Shown here: in pieces, positions 32,975-44,814 of the stretch
Layout: each line of letters begins with the position of its first letter
How positions within the stretch are numbered: the first letter of the stretch is position 1
From: Chelonoidis abingdonii
Lineage: Eukaryota > Chordata > Testudines > Testudinidae
Direction of reading: 5' to 3'
DNA length: 64,000 nt
NCBI RefSeq assembly: GCF_003597395.2
Contig: NC_133770.1
Location: 33,912,207 to 33,976,206 of the forward strand
Translations under genes and position numbers: made by a program
Notes under the pieces: generated by a model
What the model saw: the letters and a program-made list of their open reading frames with translations, nothing else
Database searches by the model: none
Told to the model about the DNA's origin: nothing

Positions 32975-34289
32975 TTCACTCCTTGCAAGCTATAGCCAGG
33001 AGCTCTTCAGGGTAGGGCGTGGGAAGGAGAGTATAGTACCTCCACTTCTATAATCTTTTTGCAGGCCTTGCATATCCTGACTATGGACCTGGGTGGTGCT
33101 ATGTATCTAGGCCTGCAAATTAAATCCTCAAAGAAAATTGGTGTGAGCTAGTCCCATCAGGCAACTCTGAAACCTCAGAAAAATTTGCATTTATAGCAAG
33201 TAACCAGTATAGCTGGGGTTACTTGACTGGCCTATGTTAATTGCTAGTATACATGTAGGCAGCTGGATTAGCAAAAAGAAAACTCGTTCAGGAGTCAGGT
33301 ACCACTGGTTTAAATTGACCCATTGGAGTATAATAGCTAGTCCTTTTCAGACCTTGCAGAGGAGAAAACACACATACAGGTACAAGATTATTGAGTTCTT
33401 AGGCCCTGATCCTGCAAACACCTATACACATGAGTGACTTTACTCTGTGGAAATTTAGTAGGGATTGGGAAGTGACTGAGAGCTCAGCCTTGCAAAGTTC
33501 TCTGTGCTCCCTTGAGGGGCTGAGTGCTCTCAGTTCCCATTGACTTCAACAGAAATTGAAGTTGCTTAGCATCTTCCAGGACTGACCTTTTGGAGATGCC
33601 AAACTTCCAGACGTCATACTTCATGTGAATTGGAAATACCACACATTATGGATAAAACCTGCCAGGCAAAAGGCTGAGTGAACACAGAATGAGCTTTGAG
33701 ATACTGGGCCTAACGGTATCCTGGTTTACACACTATGTAACCTCCGCTAACTTCAATGGCCATTTGCAGGGCATGAATCAGGGCAGAATTTGGCCCACGA
33801 TTCCAAAGACAACCAGTCACTCTACACTATAATGTAGCCTTATGATTTACAACTGGAATAGTATTCCCTAATGTACGTCAGAGTGTAGGCACTGCAATGC
33901 AAACTCGTTCAAATAATTAAGTCAGTCACACAAAGCTGAATGTGTCAGGTTACAGCAATCATTTCTTTCCTTAAGAAGCTAAGGATGATGTGAGTTCATA
34001 CACCAAGCTTTGTGTCCATGAGCAATTATCCCATAACTGATTATGCACCAGTGGCTGCATTATGGTAAACTTTGGTTTTGGGGTGTCTAATATAGAGGAG
34101 GTATTTGAAGGCAGACACAGGCTGGAGGCATGTGTTTAAAAGTGACATACACCATATATTTTGGTTTTGACTCAAGCATTTTTCAGTTGACCATACATAC
34201 ACAAGGACTGTTTTTTCATACGTTTACCTTTCAAAGTACAAAAGTGTGCTAAGAACGTTTATAATTTACTATAAATAAAGCTGCAATAA
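32975..34289. other. Unannotated; degenerate short palindromic repeats
   Basis: 33400-33600 and 33720-33800 hold motifs such as CCCATTGACTTCAACAG and GTTTACACACTATGTAACCT, related to the palindromic class described at 5112 and 36807. No gene. Confidence 0.45.
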
Positions 34290-34505
34290 TGCCTTCTAAG
34301 CACAATTCAACTTCAAAGCACTGCACCAACATTAACTAACTAATCCTCACAACACCCCTCTGAGGTAGGTGGTTATTATCTGAAACAATGAGGCTAAGGC
34401 ACTTGCCTCAGGTCTCACAATGAATCAGTGGCAGAGCTAGGATTTGAATCAGGAATTCCTGACTCTGCTTAATCCACTAGACCTCACTGCCTCTTCTGCC
34501 TATGG
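34290..34505 (-). mobile_element. MIR/CORE-SINE, minus strand, nearly full length
   Basis: The complement runs from the tRNA-like head (minus strand: AGTGGATTAAGCAGAGTCAG..., B-box-like GATTCAAATCC near 34443-34453) through the core to the tail (plus-strand CCTCACAACACCCCTCTGAGG). The best MIR-type copy in the window. Old and noncoding. Confidence 0.75.
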
Positions 34506-35556
34506 CTTCCATATATAGAGAGCATTACTATAAGCTCTGAGGAAATGTGAGTAGAATGCCCGCTAGAAATATTTGAAGATCCCCATAAAGACTGGACATA
34601 CAGGAAATATCTGGATGATAATCTGTCTGTACTTATTTGCATAACCAGTTTTCTGGATTCTCATCACGTATATCATGTTGGTCATATCCTTTGAAGACAG
34701 GACACATTTTTTCAGTCATGAAGCTATGTGTCTGTGACACACACGTTGGGTAAACTTACTTGTCTGCAAGTTATTCAACATTTACCTTTAAATCAAAAGC
34801 TGTAATGATATCTCTACATTTTTTTATTACAATTAAACTTTCTACATGTTTAAATATATGGCCTGACAATTGTATGCTTGATACATATATTTGATAATAC
34901 AGTTCCTCAGTAGAAGAGAAATAAGTCTTATTTGGGTATCAACTATGCCCTCTTAAGTACAGCTCTGCCTGCTATTTGAGCTAGATAAGTGAAAAGTGAA
35001 TATGTAAAAACTAGGTCTGAAAAGTGTTGGAAAATGTGAAAATACATTTAGGAGTAGAACAAGTTAAGAATTTTCCAACAACGCATTTTTTGTGGGAAAA
35101 TTCTAATTCATCTAAATCAAAACTGTTTGGGAAATAGTGTCAGTATTGACAAAACTCTTGACTCAAAAAATTTTTAGTTAAAAAACGTTTTCAGATTGCC
35201 AAACTGGAAAGATTTTGACTCAAAAACCAGTAAAACTTGTTTTTAAATGATGAAAATGAAATGTTTTGATGAACTTGAATCAAAAAATGTTCAGATTTTT
35301 GGTTCTCAAACATTTTTGAGATTTTGACTTTTCTGATGTGATTCAGTATAGGAAAAATTTTTGAAATCTTGAAAATTCTTGCAGAATGGGAAAACAGTTC
35401 CACCTCAACCCTATTTAGGTATGGTCATGAATATTAGCCATACAAAGCTAGTAGTGTCCAATCAGGGTTGTTTGCGTGTATCAGTAATCCAAACTAAAAA
35501 AAAATAGATATGTCCAAGTCACTCTGAAATGTCAGGCTTCAGTACTGAATAATATA
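34506..35556. other. Unannotated; A/T-rich, possible decayed hAT MITE
   Basis: 35020-35410 is rich in TTTTGA/CAAAAA tracts like the element at 42225-42479. It gives a 70-codon Lys/Ile/Ser-rich minus frame, but I could not fix ends or a duplication. Confidence 0.4.
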
Positions 35557-36640
35557 TGTGATGGGGTGTATATCCCACAGTGGCAGAGAAAGAGTTAACT
35601 GGAGCCAGAGAGAGATAAATCACCTGGTTACACTTGGATGGTAGGCCAGGCCCAATTTAGGATTAGGCCCAGCTGGGGAGGAGGAGGGTAGCTAATAAAG
35701 GAAGGAGTCTGGGGCAGTAGTAGGGAAATAGGAGGCCCAGGGAAGCTCAAGAGAGACACTGGGAAGCCACTGGAGTGGAGTGAGCGCCTGTGGTCACGTA
35801 GTGTTGCCATGTGCCAATAGTCCCTTTTTAGAAAGGATGTCCCTTCATTCTTCATCTCTCTACAAGATTGGGAGTTGCTGCGTGCTGCAAAGAGCAGCAA
35901 GAAATAGCTTTGGCAAATGTAGGTGAGTATTGCTTATTAGCAGTATGATTACTGGTGTTGATGACAATAATATTGGGAGGAGGGGTAGGGCAGGGTGCTA
36001 AGAAAACAGTCCCTTCTTTTTGAAATACGATGTTGGCAAGCCTGTGAAGGGCAGGACTCCAGGCGGGCAGCCTGGAGGCTGAGTTTCTGGAGGAAAGAGA
36101 CACAAACAGGCAGATGCAGAAGGCCTTATGGGAAATGGACAGGAGCTGGGCCTCCAGGGAGAAAAGCCCTGGCACAAGAGTTGGGAAGAAGTCTTCAGAG
36201 CTTGGAAAGGGGATACAATTCTGCCGAGGAGCGAGTCCAGGGAGGGGCTGGGGAAAAAGGGTCTAGAGACAGGCTGAGCTAGGAAGTGGTCCGAGGAGAC
36301 AACAAGGAGTCTGAGGAAGCAGACAGTAGCAGCTTACTGCGGGGCCTCTGGATTGAATCCCAGAAGAGAAGCAGGAGGAGGAGGGGGAAGGGGTGGGTTC
36401 CCTATTGGTCAACAAGGAAGATGGCTGTGAAAGCCCCTGGTGTAAGGAGTGTGAGGAGGATTGATCCCTGGTCAGGCCAAACACCTGGCATAAAGATGCT
36501 GGAGTGTTGCTTTGTGGGACTTTCTCTTATCCCAGAGTGGGTGGGACTAAATGTGACCTGACTGAAGAGCTAAGTCCCAGGAAGAAGCAGACCACCACCC
36601 CAGGGCTGAAATGACTGTTAGCAGGGGGAGACAGGGGAGG
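35557..36640 (+). mobile_element. Possible LTR-type block (right border approximate), with an insertion
   Basis: Starts TGTGATGGGGTGTATATCCC, the same first 12 bases as the minus-strand block ending at 24172, followed by GAGTTAACTGGAGCCAGAGA and purine-rich sequence to ~36640. The interior is split by a hAT-like insertion at 35794-36039. No CA terminus or duplication could be fixed. The frames of 73-107 codons on both strands across it are not related to one another. Confidence 0.4.
35794..36039. mobile_element. Possible hAT-like insertion, TSD GCCTGTGG/GCCTGTGA
   Basis: 8-mers GCCTGTGG (35786-35793) and GCCTGTGA (36040-36047) flank it. Inside, GTGTTGCCATGTG...AGTCCCTTTTT near the left faces a complemented TTGCCAACATCGTATTTC...AAGGGAC at the right. 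The extreme left ~8 bases do not match, so the left border is uncertain. Confidence 0.5.
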
Positions 36641-38383
36641 AGTGCCTGCTGTGCCAAGTTAGCCAGTGAGCCACCTTTTACATACCAAAGCTAACAAAAC
36701 AAAGACAAAACAAGTACCTAGTGCTATCAGAGAGAGAAGTTTTCACTCTCTGTTAAGTGAGATAACAGATTTTATACTCAATTTCATCCTACAAACTTAA
36801 GCCACTGGGGCCAAATTTATGTCTAGTGTAACTCCATTAAGTTTAATGGTGTTCCAGGTATGAATTTGGCCCAGTTGGGGGATGGTGTTTTTGTTTTTCA
36901 ATGTGTTGTGATGTATTTTGGGGATTACTGCTACTGTATTATAGCTGACTCAAATTAACCTAGTATCCATGCAGCAGTCATACATTGAAAGTTAAACTAC
37001 AAGCAAAGTAAGTTTTTAAAAAAGGCCAGGTTGGACTGTGAATTACTTTAATCAATGGCATTCTGCTGATATCCAGAACTAAACTACTACAGCCATTTGC
37101 TTTCAGAAGGCTCAAGTTAGATACTGCTCGTTATTTCTGGAAATAACTGGTGCTCCATCAGAGTTCTGCATTGTTAGTCCACATGGCCCTTTCGTCTTAC
37201 TGTTTGTGTGTGTCTGTGTGTGAGAGAGGGGTAGGGGGGAGAGAGACACTCAAACACCTGCCTCTGGTTTTCAGAGCTGGGTCTGAGCCAAAAAAGTTTG
37301 GATCAAGGATCTGAAATTTCCCACAGTTTGGGGTTGTGGTTCAGCAGAGAAGATGGAATGCAAGAGATGAAATTCATCACTGTTCTTGGGATTCAGAACT
37401 TTGGCTGGGATCCATATCTTCTTGGATTTACTCTCCAGGACCCTGATCCAGCCAAAGCCTTGAAGCATGTGAGTAGTTCCATTGACACACAATTCAGAAT
37501 TGACAGCATTGGGACTCTAGTCTTGTGATGAAAGTTAAGTACAGGCTTAGGTGCACTGCTGGGTTATGGACCATGTGTAGTGATGGATGAATCTCGGAAT
37601 GTACTGAGGATCATTTCAGAGAAGCAATCCAAAATTCATTATTTTTCCTTTAGAAAATTTCTGAAGACACTACTGTGAATCCTACAACTAACTAAGGATT
37701 ACAGATCCTGGGGGAAAGAAATGACTAAAAATTAAACAAGAAATGCTGCTTGCTTTTGCTTTTATTTCTTTAATAAAACAACACATAATTTTCCGGTACA
37801 TCTCCTAGCTTTGCATTTCTTTCGGTGCTTATGCTGTTCCATACTCAAACAGTATTAGTGATCCTGATCCCTTTTAGCTAGTTGGTGAAAAAACTGCTCC
37901 TTGCTTATAGTGACTCATGTCATGGAGATGTTCCTAACTCAGCGTAATGTTGCAAATGTATTAACAAATAAAGAGTTGAGAAGAAAGTAGCATATTAATT
38001 CCTAAGGGATGGTATAGTATAATCAATACAAATGTGTTTTCAAAGGTAACCTATGGCCAGGAGTCTGACAGGAAGTTTATAGGCTAAATAAAGCTTGATG
38101 GCTAGAAAGTTATTTTGGTGACTCCCACTGAACAGTAGTGATCCATTATCAATCACACTCCTGCTGTGCGATTACAATCAAGAACTAAGCAGCCATCTAT
38201 CTTTCTGATGGCATTTCCAGTGCAGCTAACACTGACAGAACAATGGTTCCTTCTGTTGACAAAATCACTCAAAGTACAAAACATCAGTGTTAAATTAGCT
38301 TGTAATTGGCGTTCATAAGGAAATGCATGGAATTTAATTCTGACAGTCTACGCCAGTGACCTAATCCTTTCCCAGCAATAGTC
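36641..38383. other. Unannotated; one 66-bp hairpin repeat and a TG-rich patch
   Basis: 36807-36872 is a hairpin (GGGGCCAAATT...CCATTAAGTTTAATGG...AATTTGGCCC). 37204-37250 is TG/AG-rich. No gene; frames of 73-76 codons at 37271-37528 overlap on both strands without motifs. Confidence 0.5.
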
Positions 38384-38391
38384 ATCCTATG

Positions 38392-38683
38392 CAGGGCCGG
38401 CGCTTCCATTTAGGCGACCTAGGCAGTCGCCTGGGCTGCTAGGATTTGGGAGGGCAGCATTTTGCCACCCTTGGTGACAATTCGGCTGCGGCGGGTCCTT
38501 CCACGCTCCAGGTCTTCGGCGGCAATTCTGTGGCGGGTCCTTCACTCGCTCCGGGACCCGCCGCCAAAGTGCCCCAAAGACCGGGAGCCGCGGAAGGATC
38601 CCCCCGCTGCAGAACTGCTGCCAACAACCAGGACCGCGGAAGGACCCCCGCCTAGGGCGCCAAAAACCCTGGTGCCGCTCCTG
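38392..38683. mobile_element. hAT-type non-autonomous element, perfect 8-bp TSD ATCCTATG
   Basis: 292 bp between perfect ATCCTATG repeats (38384-38391, 38684-38691). Left end CAGGGCCGGCGCTTCC; complemented right end CAGGAGCGGCACCAGGGTT. Strongly GC- and CpG-rich, with internal repeats of the GCGGGTCCTTC / GGCGGCAATTC type; frames of 62-109 codons over it on both strands are artefacts. Well-preserved CpGs suggest a young copy. Confidence 0.9.
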
Positions 38684-38691
38684 ATCCTATG

Positions 38692-41010
38692 TTATAAACA
38701 CCTCTATTTAGCCTACTCTTTGGATGCCTTGGAAATAAGCCTGATTAGAGGCCAATCCTCCCATTCAAGCAGAAGGGGACTCCTGAGTTGATGGACTTTC
38801 ATTGCATTGTCCCCTCCCAAATATAGAGCAGATCTGGGAGGGGAAGTAGCCAAAACTATGGTGCAGAGGCCAATCCCTGCCTTCATAGGGCTTCAGGCTA
38901 TGTGGGACTGTGAGAAGTCAGCAATATCAAGTCTTCTCTTCCCTGTTGTTGCCGGAGGACTTGTCAAGTGCAGTGAGAGAGCTGTTGCTGCCCTCAAAGA
39001 AGGGGAAGAGGCAACAAGGAGCAGGGGGCATGCAGGATCCCCCTGATTTGCTACTTGTCTTGTACTGAGCATGAACACAGGAACTGCCCATCCACTATCA
39101 GCAGGTATGGACTGTCTCTGTAGGGGAGAGAGATGTAGGAATGCTTAACAAAGAGCACCTTATTCCCAGTCTTTGCTAGACATTTGAGTTTAAAATTTGC
39201 TAATAAACCCAAACCAAAGCTCTTCTGCTCTCAGTTGCTTAGATTTCACCCTTTTTTCTTCTGTAATTCCAGTAGCTCTGTAGTCATTCATACAGTTCTT
39301 CTTCAAAAACTACAGAGACAAGAGTTTATAAAGAGATGCGGTTTTATTTTATTTTAACAGTTTTGGGTGGAGGAAGGAGATGGCACAATATTGAACATTC
39401 ATGTCGTTTTTATTCATTCTAGAGAATCAAAAAGGGCACCTTTTCCCCCTTGGTAGGTCACCTTTGAAACAGCATCATCCTATATTTTATCTTAATCCTA
39501 TTTTGTATTGTCTTAATTGTATCTTATCTGTCCATCTAGCTGTCAGTCTGTCTTAGCTGTCTTTCTGCTATCAAAGATCTTTATGGATGACAATTCACTG
39601 ACTTCATCTTCAATCCCAAGCAGCAATGGCATGCATGTGATTGCTAAAGTTTGGATTTTAGACTCAACTGTTAATTTGGAAGCTATAAAGTTGGAGTAGA
39701 AATGACTCATCATTAGATGAAACTGACCCTAATTAGATCTAAATCAACTGTCACTTGACACAGAGTAAGAAAATGAATTTTCTCCAAAATATGGCAATGC
39801 CAAGGAAACTAGCCCCAGAACCCTAAATTAAAAGCAGGTTTCAACATGCTGGCTCTTTGCCTACTCTCAGTCCTGGGCTTTGTCTGTTTTTGTTAACTAA
39901 ATTGTAACAAAAGAAGACAGGCTGAATGATGTTAAATAAAGAGAAATGTAAGAGAGTAATTATGGTATTACACAGGGCCAGAAGGTGAGGGGTTACAAGT
40001 AACAAGATACTGCTTTGTGAAACAAAATGCAGCATTGCAGTTTAATGTAACCTTTGCTCAATATACTGTACGTTTTACTCTAGCCACATAGGGCTAAAGG
40101 TTGCTTCTTCTGCCCCTCACCCCAAGGCATGGATGCCCTGAATGCTATGCTACAACTATGGTGTCACTGTACAGCAGCTGGAGCACAGGCTAGGAGGATC
40201 CTGTACAACAGGGGGGATTCTGTGGTGTCTCTTCTGGTGGTGGCATGGCAGGAGAAGGGAACTTGGCAGAGGTAGCCCAAAGAATGGGATGGGGGAATGG
40301 CTGGTATCCTGGAGATCTACAGGACTAACACACATGTCCAATGGGATGTGCAGCTACATCACACCATGGGTTGTAGCTGTAGTGGCAGCAGAATGGCCGT
40401 GCAGCTTCTCTGCCCCAAGCTACTGTGTGGCTGTGGGGGAGAGGATTACTCCTCCCAAATCCAAAGTACAAAACCTGTTTATTCAGGCTGTGCATGAAGG
40501 GGCTAGAGGCAGCCAGGCCGCATTTGAGTCCCCGAGAAGCTGTACAAATGCTAGTTATTATAGTGAAGGAAAAATCCCAGTAATGTCAAATACTGTAATA
40601 ACTTGTAGTAGGCAAAGCTCAGAAGATTAGGTGGCTCATTCCATGTAAGTACCCAAAAGGGGCCCATAGAAGGGAGGCGGATCAAAAGTTTCAGTTTGGG
40701 CTCCTGTCTTCTTTGAAGTATGACACTCTTTGGATAAAAGAGGCTCTTTGACAAGCAACAGTGCTTGTATGTTTGGTTTTTCTTTTCTTTTGAGTGGGAT
40801 AAAATGATCTGTGCATTATCCTGGCGATCTTGTGTAATGGAGAGGACAGGAAGTCAGGTTTAACACTGGCTGTACATCCAGTTAATTGTATGTGGGCTGT
40901 AGATGCCAATCAAAACAAAATGAGAAGCCCTGGGGGGAATTTGAGCATGCAGGTTGTGAGACACTAACTCAGAGCTGCCCCAACCTTCGTCTTTCATTGA
41001 AAACTGACCT
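38692..41010. other. Unannotated; no gene
   Basis: 2.3 kb. The 162-codon plus frame at 40142-40630 is the longest outside an element but shows no domain, low-complexity Trp/Cys/Gly-rich composition and opposing frames; I judge it non-coding. The 79-codon frame at 38807-39046 is likewise unconvincing. No repeat border seen. Confidence 0.4.
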
Positions 41011-41013
41011 TCA

Positions 41014-41306
41014 GGGCTGGTCTACACTGGGGGGGTATCAATCTAAGATACGCAACTTCAGCTATGTGAATAGCATAGCTGAAGTCGAAGTATCTTAGAT
41101 CGATTTACCTCGGGTCCTCACAGTGCGGGATTGACATCCGCGGCTCCCCGTGTCAACTCCACTACTGCCGCTTGCTCCAGTGGAGTTCCGGAGTCGACAG
41201 AGGCATGTTTGTGGATCGATATATCGCATCTAGATGAGACGCAATATATCAATCCCCAAAAAATCAATCGCTACCCGCCGATACGGCGGGTAGTCTGGAC
41301 GTACCC
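41014..41306 (-). mobile_element. Harbinger-like palindromic MITE, copy 2 (inverted), TSD TCA
   Basis: 293 bp, opposite orientation to copies 1 and 3. The plus-strand left end is GGGCTGGTCTACACTG and the complemented right end GGGTACGTCCAGACTACC; TCA flanks both sides (41011-41013, 41307-41309). It keeps hairpin 3 (AGATACGCAACTTCAGCTAT / its complement at 41045-41100), hairpin 2 (GTCAACTCC...GGAGTTCC) and hairpin 1 (GATCGATATATCGC...). Inverted relative to copy 3, 1.85 kb away. Confidence 0.85.
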
Positions 41307-41462
41307 TCAGATTTAAGGGCATACTGCTAGAATGGACGCCAGGGCTAGTTATGGGGAGACCCTTAAAAGGATGGACTGTGCCCTCAAGGCCTGGATCACT
41401 GGCTGCATGGGGGTCTCTATGGGCTAGCATGATTGAAGCCTATCTATTTTAGTTACTTATTT

Positions 41463-41655
41463 GATCCCCACCATCACTGTCACATCTGTGTACCTCAAGG
41501 TCTATATTTGTCATCCCGGCACCCTTGTGAAGTAGACAAGTGCAATTATCCCCATTTTACAGATGAGATGAAGAGACTTGCCCAAGTTCACACACAGTCT
41601 GTGGCACAGCAAAGAATTGAATGCGGTTCTCCTGAGTTCCACACTAATGCCTAAC
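41463..41655 (-). mobile_element. MIR/CORE-SINE, minus strand
   Basis: Characteristic CCCCATTTTACAGATGAGAT ... AGACTTGCCCAAGTTCACAC ... AGAATTGAATGCGG order, the complement of MIR core plus head. Old and noncoding; its 73-codon frame is incidental. Confidence 0.75.
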
Positions 41656-42216
41656 TATTGGTCTGCCCTTCCTTTCCTGACTGAGACATTCAGACAACAC
41701 AGAAGGCAACTGTGGATTGACCATGTTCCTTAGAGCACAAATCTGGCATGCTGTGAATTATTTCCAGGAGGGCTGTGCATCAAGGCTGAGAATTCACAGC
41801 TATGTAACAGTGCAGAGGCACGCCTCAGTTTAGAAACTATGATGGCACTAACAAAGATAGGTGGTATTGCCAACCCCAGCATTAGAAATCATGAGGCCCA
41901 AAAAATCATCAGATTTTAAAAATGAATAGCTTTTGGAGGTTTTTTGTTTGTTTAGGGGGTGGGTGGGTGGTCTTCACAGAGGTCATATTTTCAGGGTTTT
42001 TTTCCTCCAGAACCATGAGGGCTAGAAACTTTTTTAATGAAAGATGAGATTCTCACCTAATCACATAAATCTAGAATTTAAGGCTTTAAAAAGAGTACCA
42101 AATATCAAAAATTGGCAATGCTGCACAAAGCTAATGAGACCTTAGAGGCTCTAATGCCAGGGTTCCTCTCTGGTTTAGAAATGTCCCATATAAATAAATG
42201 TTGAATAAAATTACTG
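41656..42216. other. Unannotated spacer
   Basis: T/G-rich tract TTTTTTGTTTGTTTAGGGGG near 41938-41957. No gene. Confidence 0.45.
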
Positions 42217-42224
42217 CTAAATAT

Positions 42225-42479
42225 TAGAGCTTCCCAAAAAATGGGAAATTTGTTTTACAAAAAGTGTCTTGAACAATTAATCCCATTCTTTTTTATTATT
42301 GTTTTTGGTGTAGAAATGAGTCAAAATTTCTCTGAAATTTTTAAACTAGCTATCCAGGTGGTCAAAAAACAAGTTTTTTTTTTCATGAAAACGTTAGCAA
42401 AAAATCATTTCTGTTTTAAACTTGACATTTCAAAGAGAACTCAACAAATCAAAATGCAGATAATTTTTAACCAGCTCTA
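42225..42479. mobile_element. hAT-type MITE, perfect 8-bp TSD CTAAATAT
   Basis: 255 bp, AT-rich. Perfect flanks CTAAATAT (42217-42224, 42480-42487). Ends TAGAGCTTCCCAAAAAATG and (complemented) TAGAGCTGGTTAAAAATTA. The 80-codon Lys/Phe-rich frame (42241-42483) spans almost the whole element and is not a gene. Confidence 0.85.
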
Positions 42480-42671
42480 CTAAATATAAATAAAGAAAAG
42501 GTTTTCTTCATATCTGGGAATCTGCAGCCAAGGATATACTGGGCAGGGGATGACGAGTTCCACTTTCATAAACACAGCGGTAAGCGGAGTCATTACACTG
42601 AAGTGCCTGAATTTCCCCCTGATGCTTTAAGGTAACATTCACATATACACAATGTTCTGAATGCCATAGAG

Positions 42672-43077
42672 CAGTGGCTTTCAATCTTTCCAGACTACAG
42701 TACCCCTTTCAGGAGTCTGATATGTCTTGCATACCCCAGGTTTCAGCTCACTTAAACTACTTGCTTACAAAATCAGACATAAAAATACAAAAGTGCCACA
42801 GCACACTATTACTGCAAAATTGCTAACTTTCTTATTTTTAGCATATAATTCTAAAATAAATTAATTGGAATATAAATATTGTACTTACATTTCAGTGTAT
42901 AGTATCGAGAGCAGTATAAACAAGTCATTGTGTAAAATTTTCATTTGTACTGACTTTGCTAATGCTTCTTATGTAGCCTGTTGTAAAACTAGGCGAATAT
43001 CTAGATGAGGTGATGTATCTGCTGAAAGACCTCTGCGTATCCCCAGGGGTGTGCATACTCCTGGTTGAGAACCACTG
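42672..43077. mobile_element. hAT (Charlie-like) non-autonomous element
   Basis: 406 bp. Left end CAGTGGCTTTCAATCTTTCC; complemented right end CAGTGGTTCTCAACCAGGAG. The ends match the Charlie-type CAGTGGTTCTCAA consensus. Flanking 8-mers CCATAGAG (42664-42671) and CCACAAAA (43078-43085) share 5 of 8 with three transitions. AT-rich interior, no coding remnant. Confidence 0.85.
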
Positions 43078-43152
43078 CCACAAAATTCAGGCTGGTTTCT
43101 AAATAGTGAGACCCTAGAACACGTCTTCTATGGACCTGAAGTGTGCTTGTTA

Positions 43153-43447
43153 GGGTACGTCTTCACTACCGGCCGTATCGGCAGGTAGCAATTGATTTCT
43201 CGGGGATCGATATATCGCGTCTCACCTAGACGTGATATATCGATCCCTGAATGCGCTCTTGTCGGCTCCGAAACTCCACCAATGCGAACGGTGGTAGCAG
43301 AGTTGACAGGGGGAGCCTTGGACGTTGATCCTGCGCCATGAGGACGGTAGGTAACTCGATCTAAGATACTTCGACTTCAGCTACATTATTCACATAGCTG
43401 AAGTTGTGTATCTTAGATCGATCCCCTCCTCTAGTGAAGACCAGCCC
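43153..43447 (+). mobile_element. Harbinger-like palindromic MITE, copy 3, TSD TTA
   Basis: 295 bp. Ends GGGTACGTCTTCACTACC and (complemented) GGGCTGGTCTTCACTAG; TTA at 43150-43152 and 43448-43450, the preferred 3-bp target of Harbinger elements. Same three-hairpin interior as copy 1: GATCGATATATCGCGTCT with its complement (43205-43245), a CTCCACC/GGTGG-AG hairpin (43272-43302), and CTTCAGCTACATTA / TAGCTGAAG (43371-43405). Confidence 0.9.
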
Positions 43448-43599
43448 TTAGAGACATTTGTTTGCTACCAGCCTGGAGTACACATCCTTGTAAACATGTA
43501 TAGCAATGACATGTAGAACTGATGAAGCATTCCTCTGCACTCATATGGGGCAGAGTGAAGCAGGCATTTGCACAGGGTATCTCAGAATAAAATGAACAG

Positions 43600-43860
43600 G
43601 AGACTTGTGGCACCTTAGAGACTAACACATTTATTTGAGCATAAGCTTTCGTGGGCTACAGCCCACTTCATCGGATGCATAGAATGGAACATATAGTAAG
43701 GAGATATATATATACACATATACACACTCACATATATATATGCACACACACACAGGGAACATGAAAAGGTGGGAGTTGTCCTACCAACTCTAAGAGGCTA
43801 ATTAAGTAAGATGAGCTATTTTCAGCAGGAGAAAAAACCCCTCAAACTCTGAAACCTGTC
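43600..43860 (-). mobile_element. Penelope-like 3' UTR fragment with internal AC/AT microsatellite
   Basis: The plus strand shows the complement of the PLE 3' end (ACTTGTGGCACCTTAGAGAC, ACACATTTATTTGAGCATAA, CCCACTTCATCGGATGCATA), then an (AT)n(AC)n microsatellite at 43706-43757, then ATTAAGTAAGATGAGCTATTTTCAGCAGGAG as in the 708-884 copy. It closes with ACTCTGAAACCTGTCA, a plus-oriented PLE end motif. 3' UTR only. Confidence 0.75.
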
Positions 43861-44814
43861 AGAATGAAAGGAAAATCAGTTGTACCATTCTGACAAAATG
43901 TATTGGGGGAGGAGGGGCAATTCCAGCCTCCCTTGCAGTGCGGTTACTACCTGGGAGCACGTCCTCCCTATCGCTCAGATTTCTGTTGGAAAACTCCCCC
44001 TCGCCAGTCCTTGCAGTCACCTTTACTGTAAGCCCTGGGGGGGAAGGAAAGGTTATATGTATCCAATCACCAGGACACCTACTCTTGAGCTAAGATTTTG
44101 TCAAATTGGTTTCATTACATATGCCCATACAACCCTCATTTGCCTAATCTTTACCTCACTCTCCCTGGAGGTGTTGCCTTGAACTCTTGAACCAACCTTT
44201 GGCTATGTATCTAACCTCGCTCAGAGCACCTCCCATTATGCCCCAAGGCTAATGATCAGTGAAGAGCGGCGACGTTCATGACATGGGTAATGACATAGAT
44301 ATTCATGCATTTGCTTTTGGGATTTTGCAACACAAATGGTATTTCTCTCATTATTGTCAATCTGCTCTCCATATAAAACATTTAATAGGGGCCAGATTCC
44401 AAAGCCCTTACAGTGAGTAATGCCTTACTCCTTGAGCAGCCTCTGATTTCAATGAGACGCAGAAATAAAGTCCTAGTAAAAATAGGCCAGAGGATCAGAA
44501 TCTGATCCTTAATGTTCATAAAATGCTTTGCTATCCTAGGCTGAAGGCACAGTATTATTACAGTCAGAGTGTTATTATTATTATTTTGTAAAAAAAAAAA
44601 AGAAGCCCCGGTTTTCAGGAGTATGGGCAGTATTTGATGGTTGATCAGTTGAAAAGGCAGCAATGCTCTGAATCTAATGTCATTGCACACGTGTAACTGA
44701 AAGCAGAAGTTAGTCTCAGAATGTTATTACCTGAACTTGAGACAGTCATTTGTTACATTTTAAGGAATAATTCAGATTTCTGGACTAGATGTGATTTTTA
44801 AATATGAAACCTGT
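43861..44814. other. Unannotated; no gene
   Basis: A TTATTATTATTA tract with A11 lies near 44570-44600. The 100-codon plus frame 43880-44182 has no motif. Confidence 0.45.

Noticed and set aside
40142..40630. 162-codon plus-strand frame as a host exon
   Set aside because: No recognisable domain, unusual Trp/Cys content, competing frames on both strands, and no convincing splice signals in phase.
43706..43757. AC/AT tract as a candidate regulatory Z-DNA element
   Set aside because: It is a microsatellite internal to the Penelope 3' UTR fragment, a common by-product of such elements.
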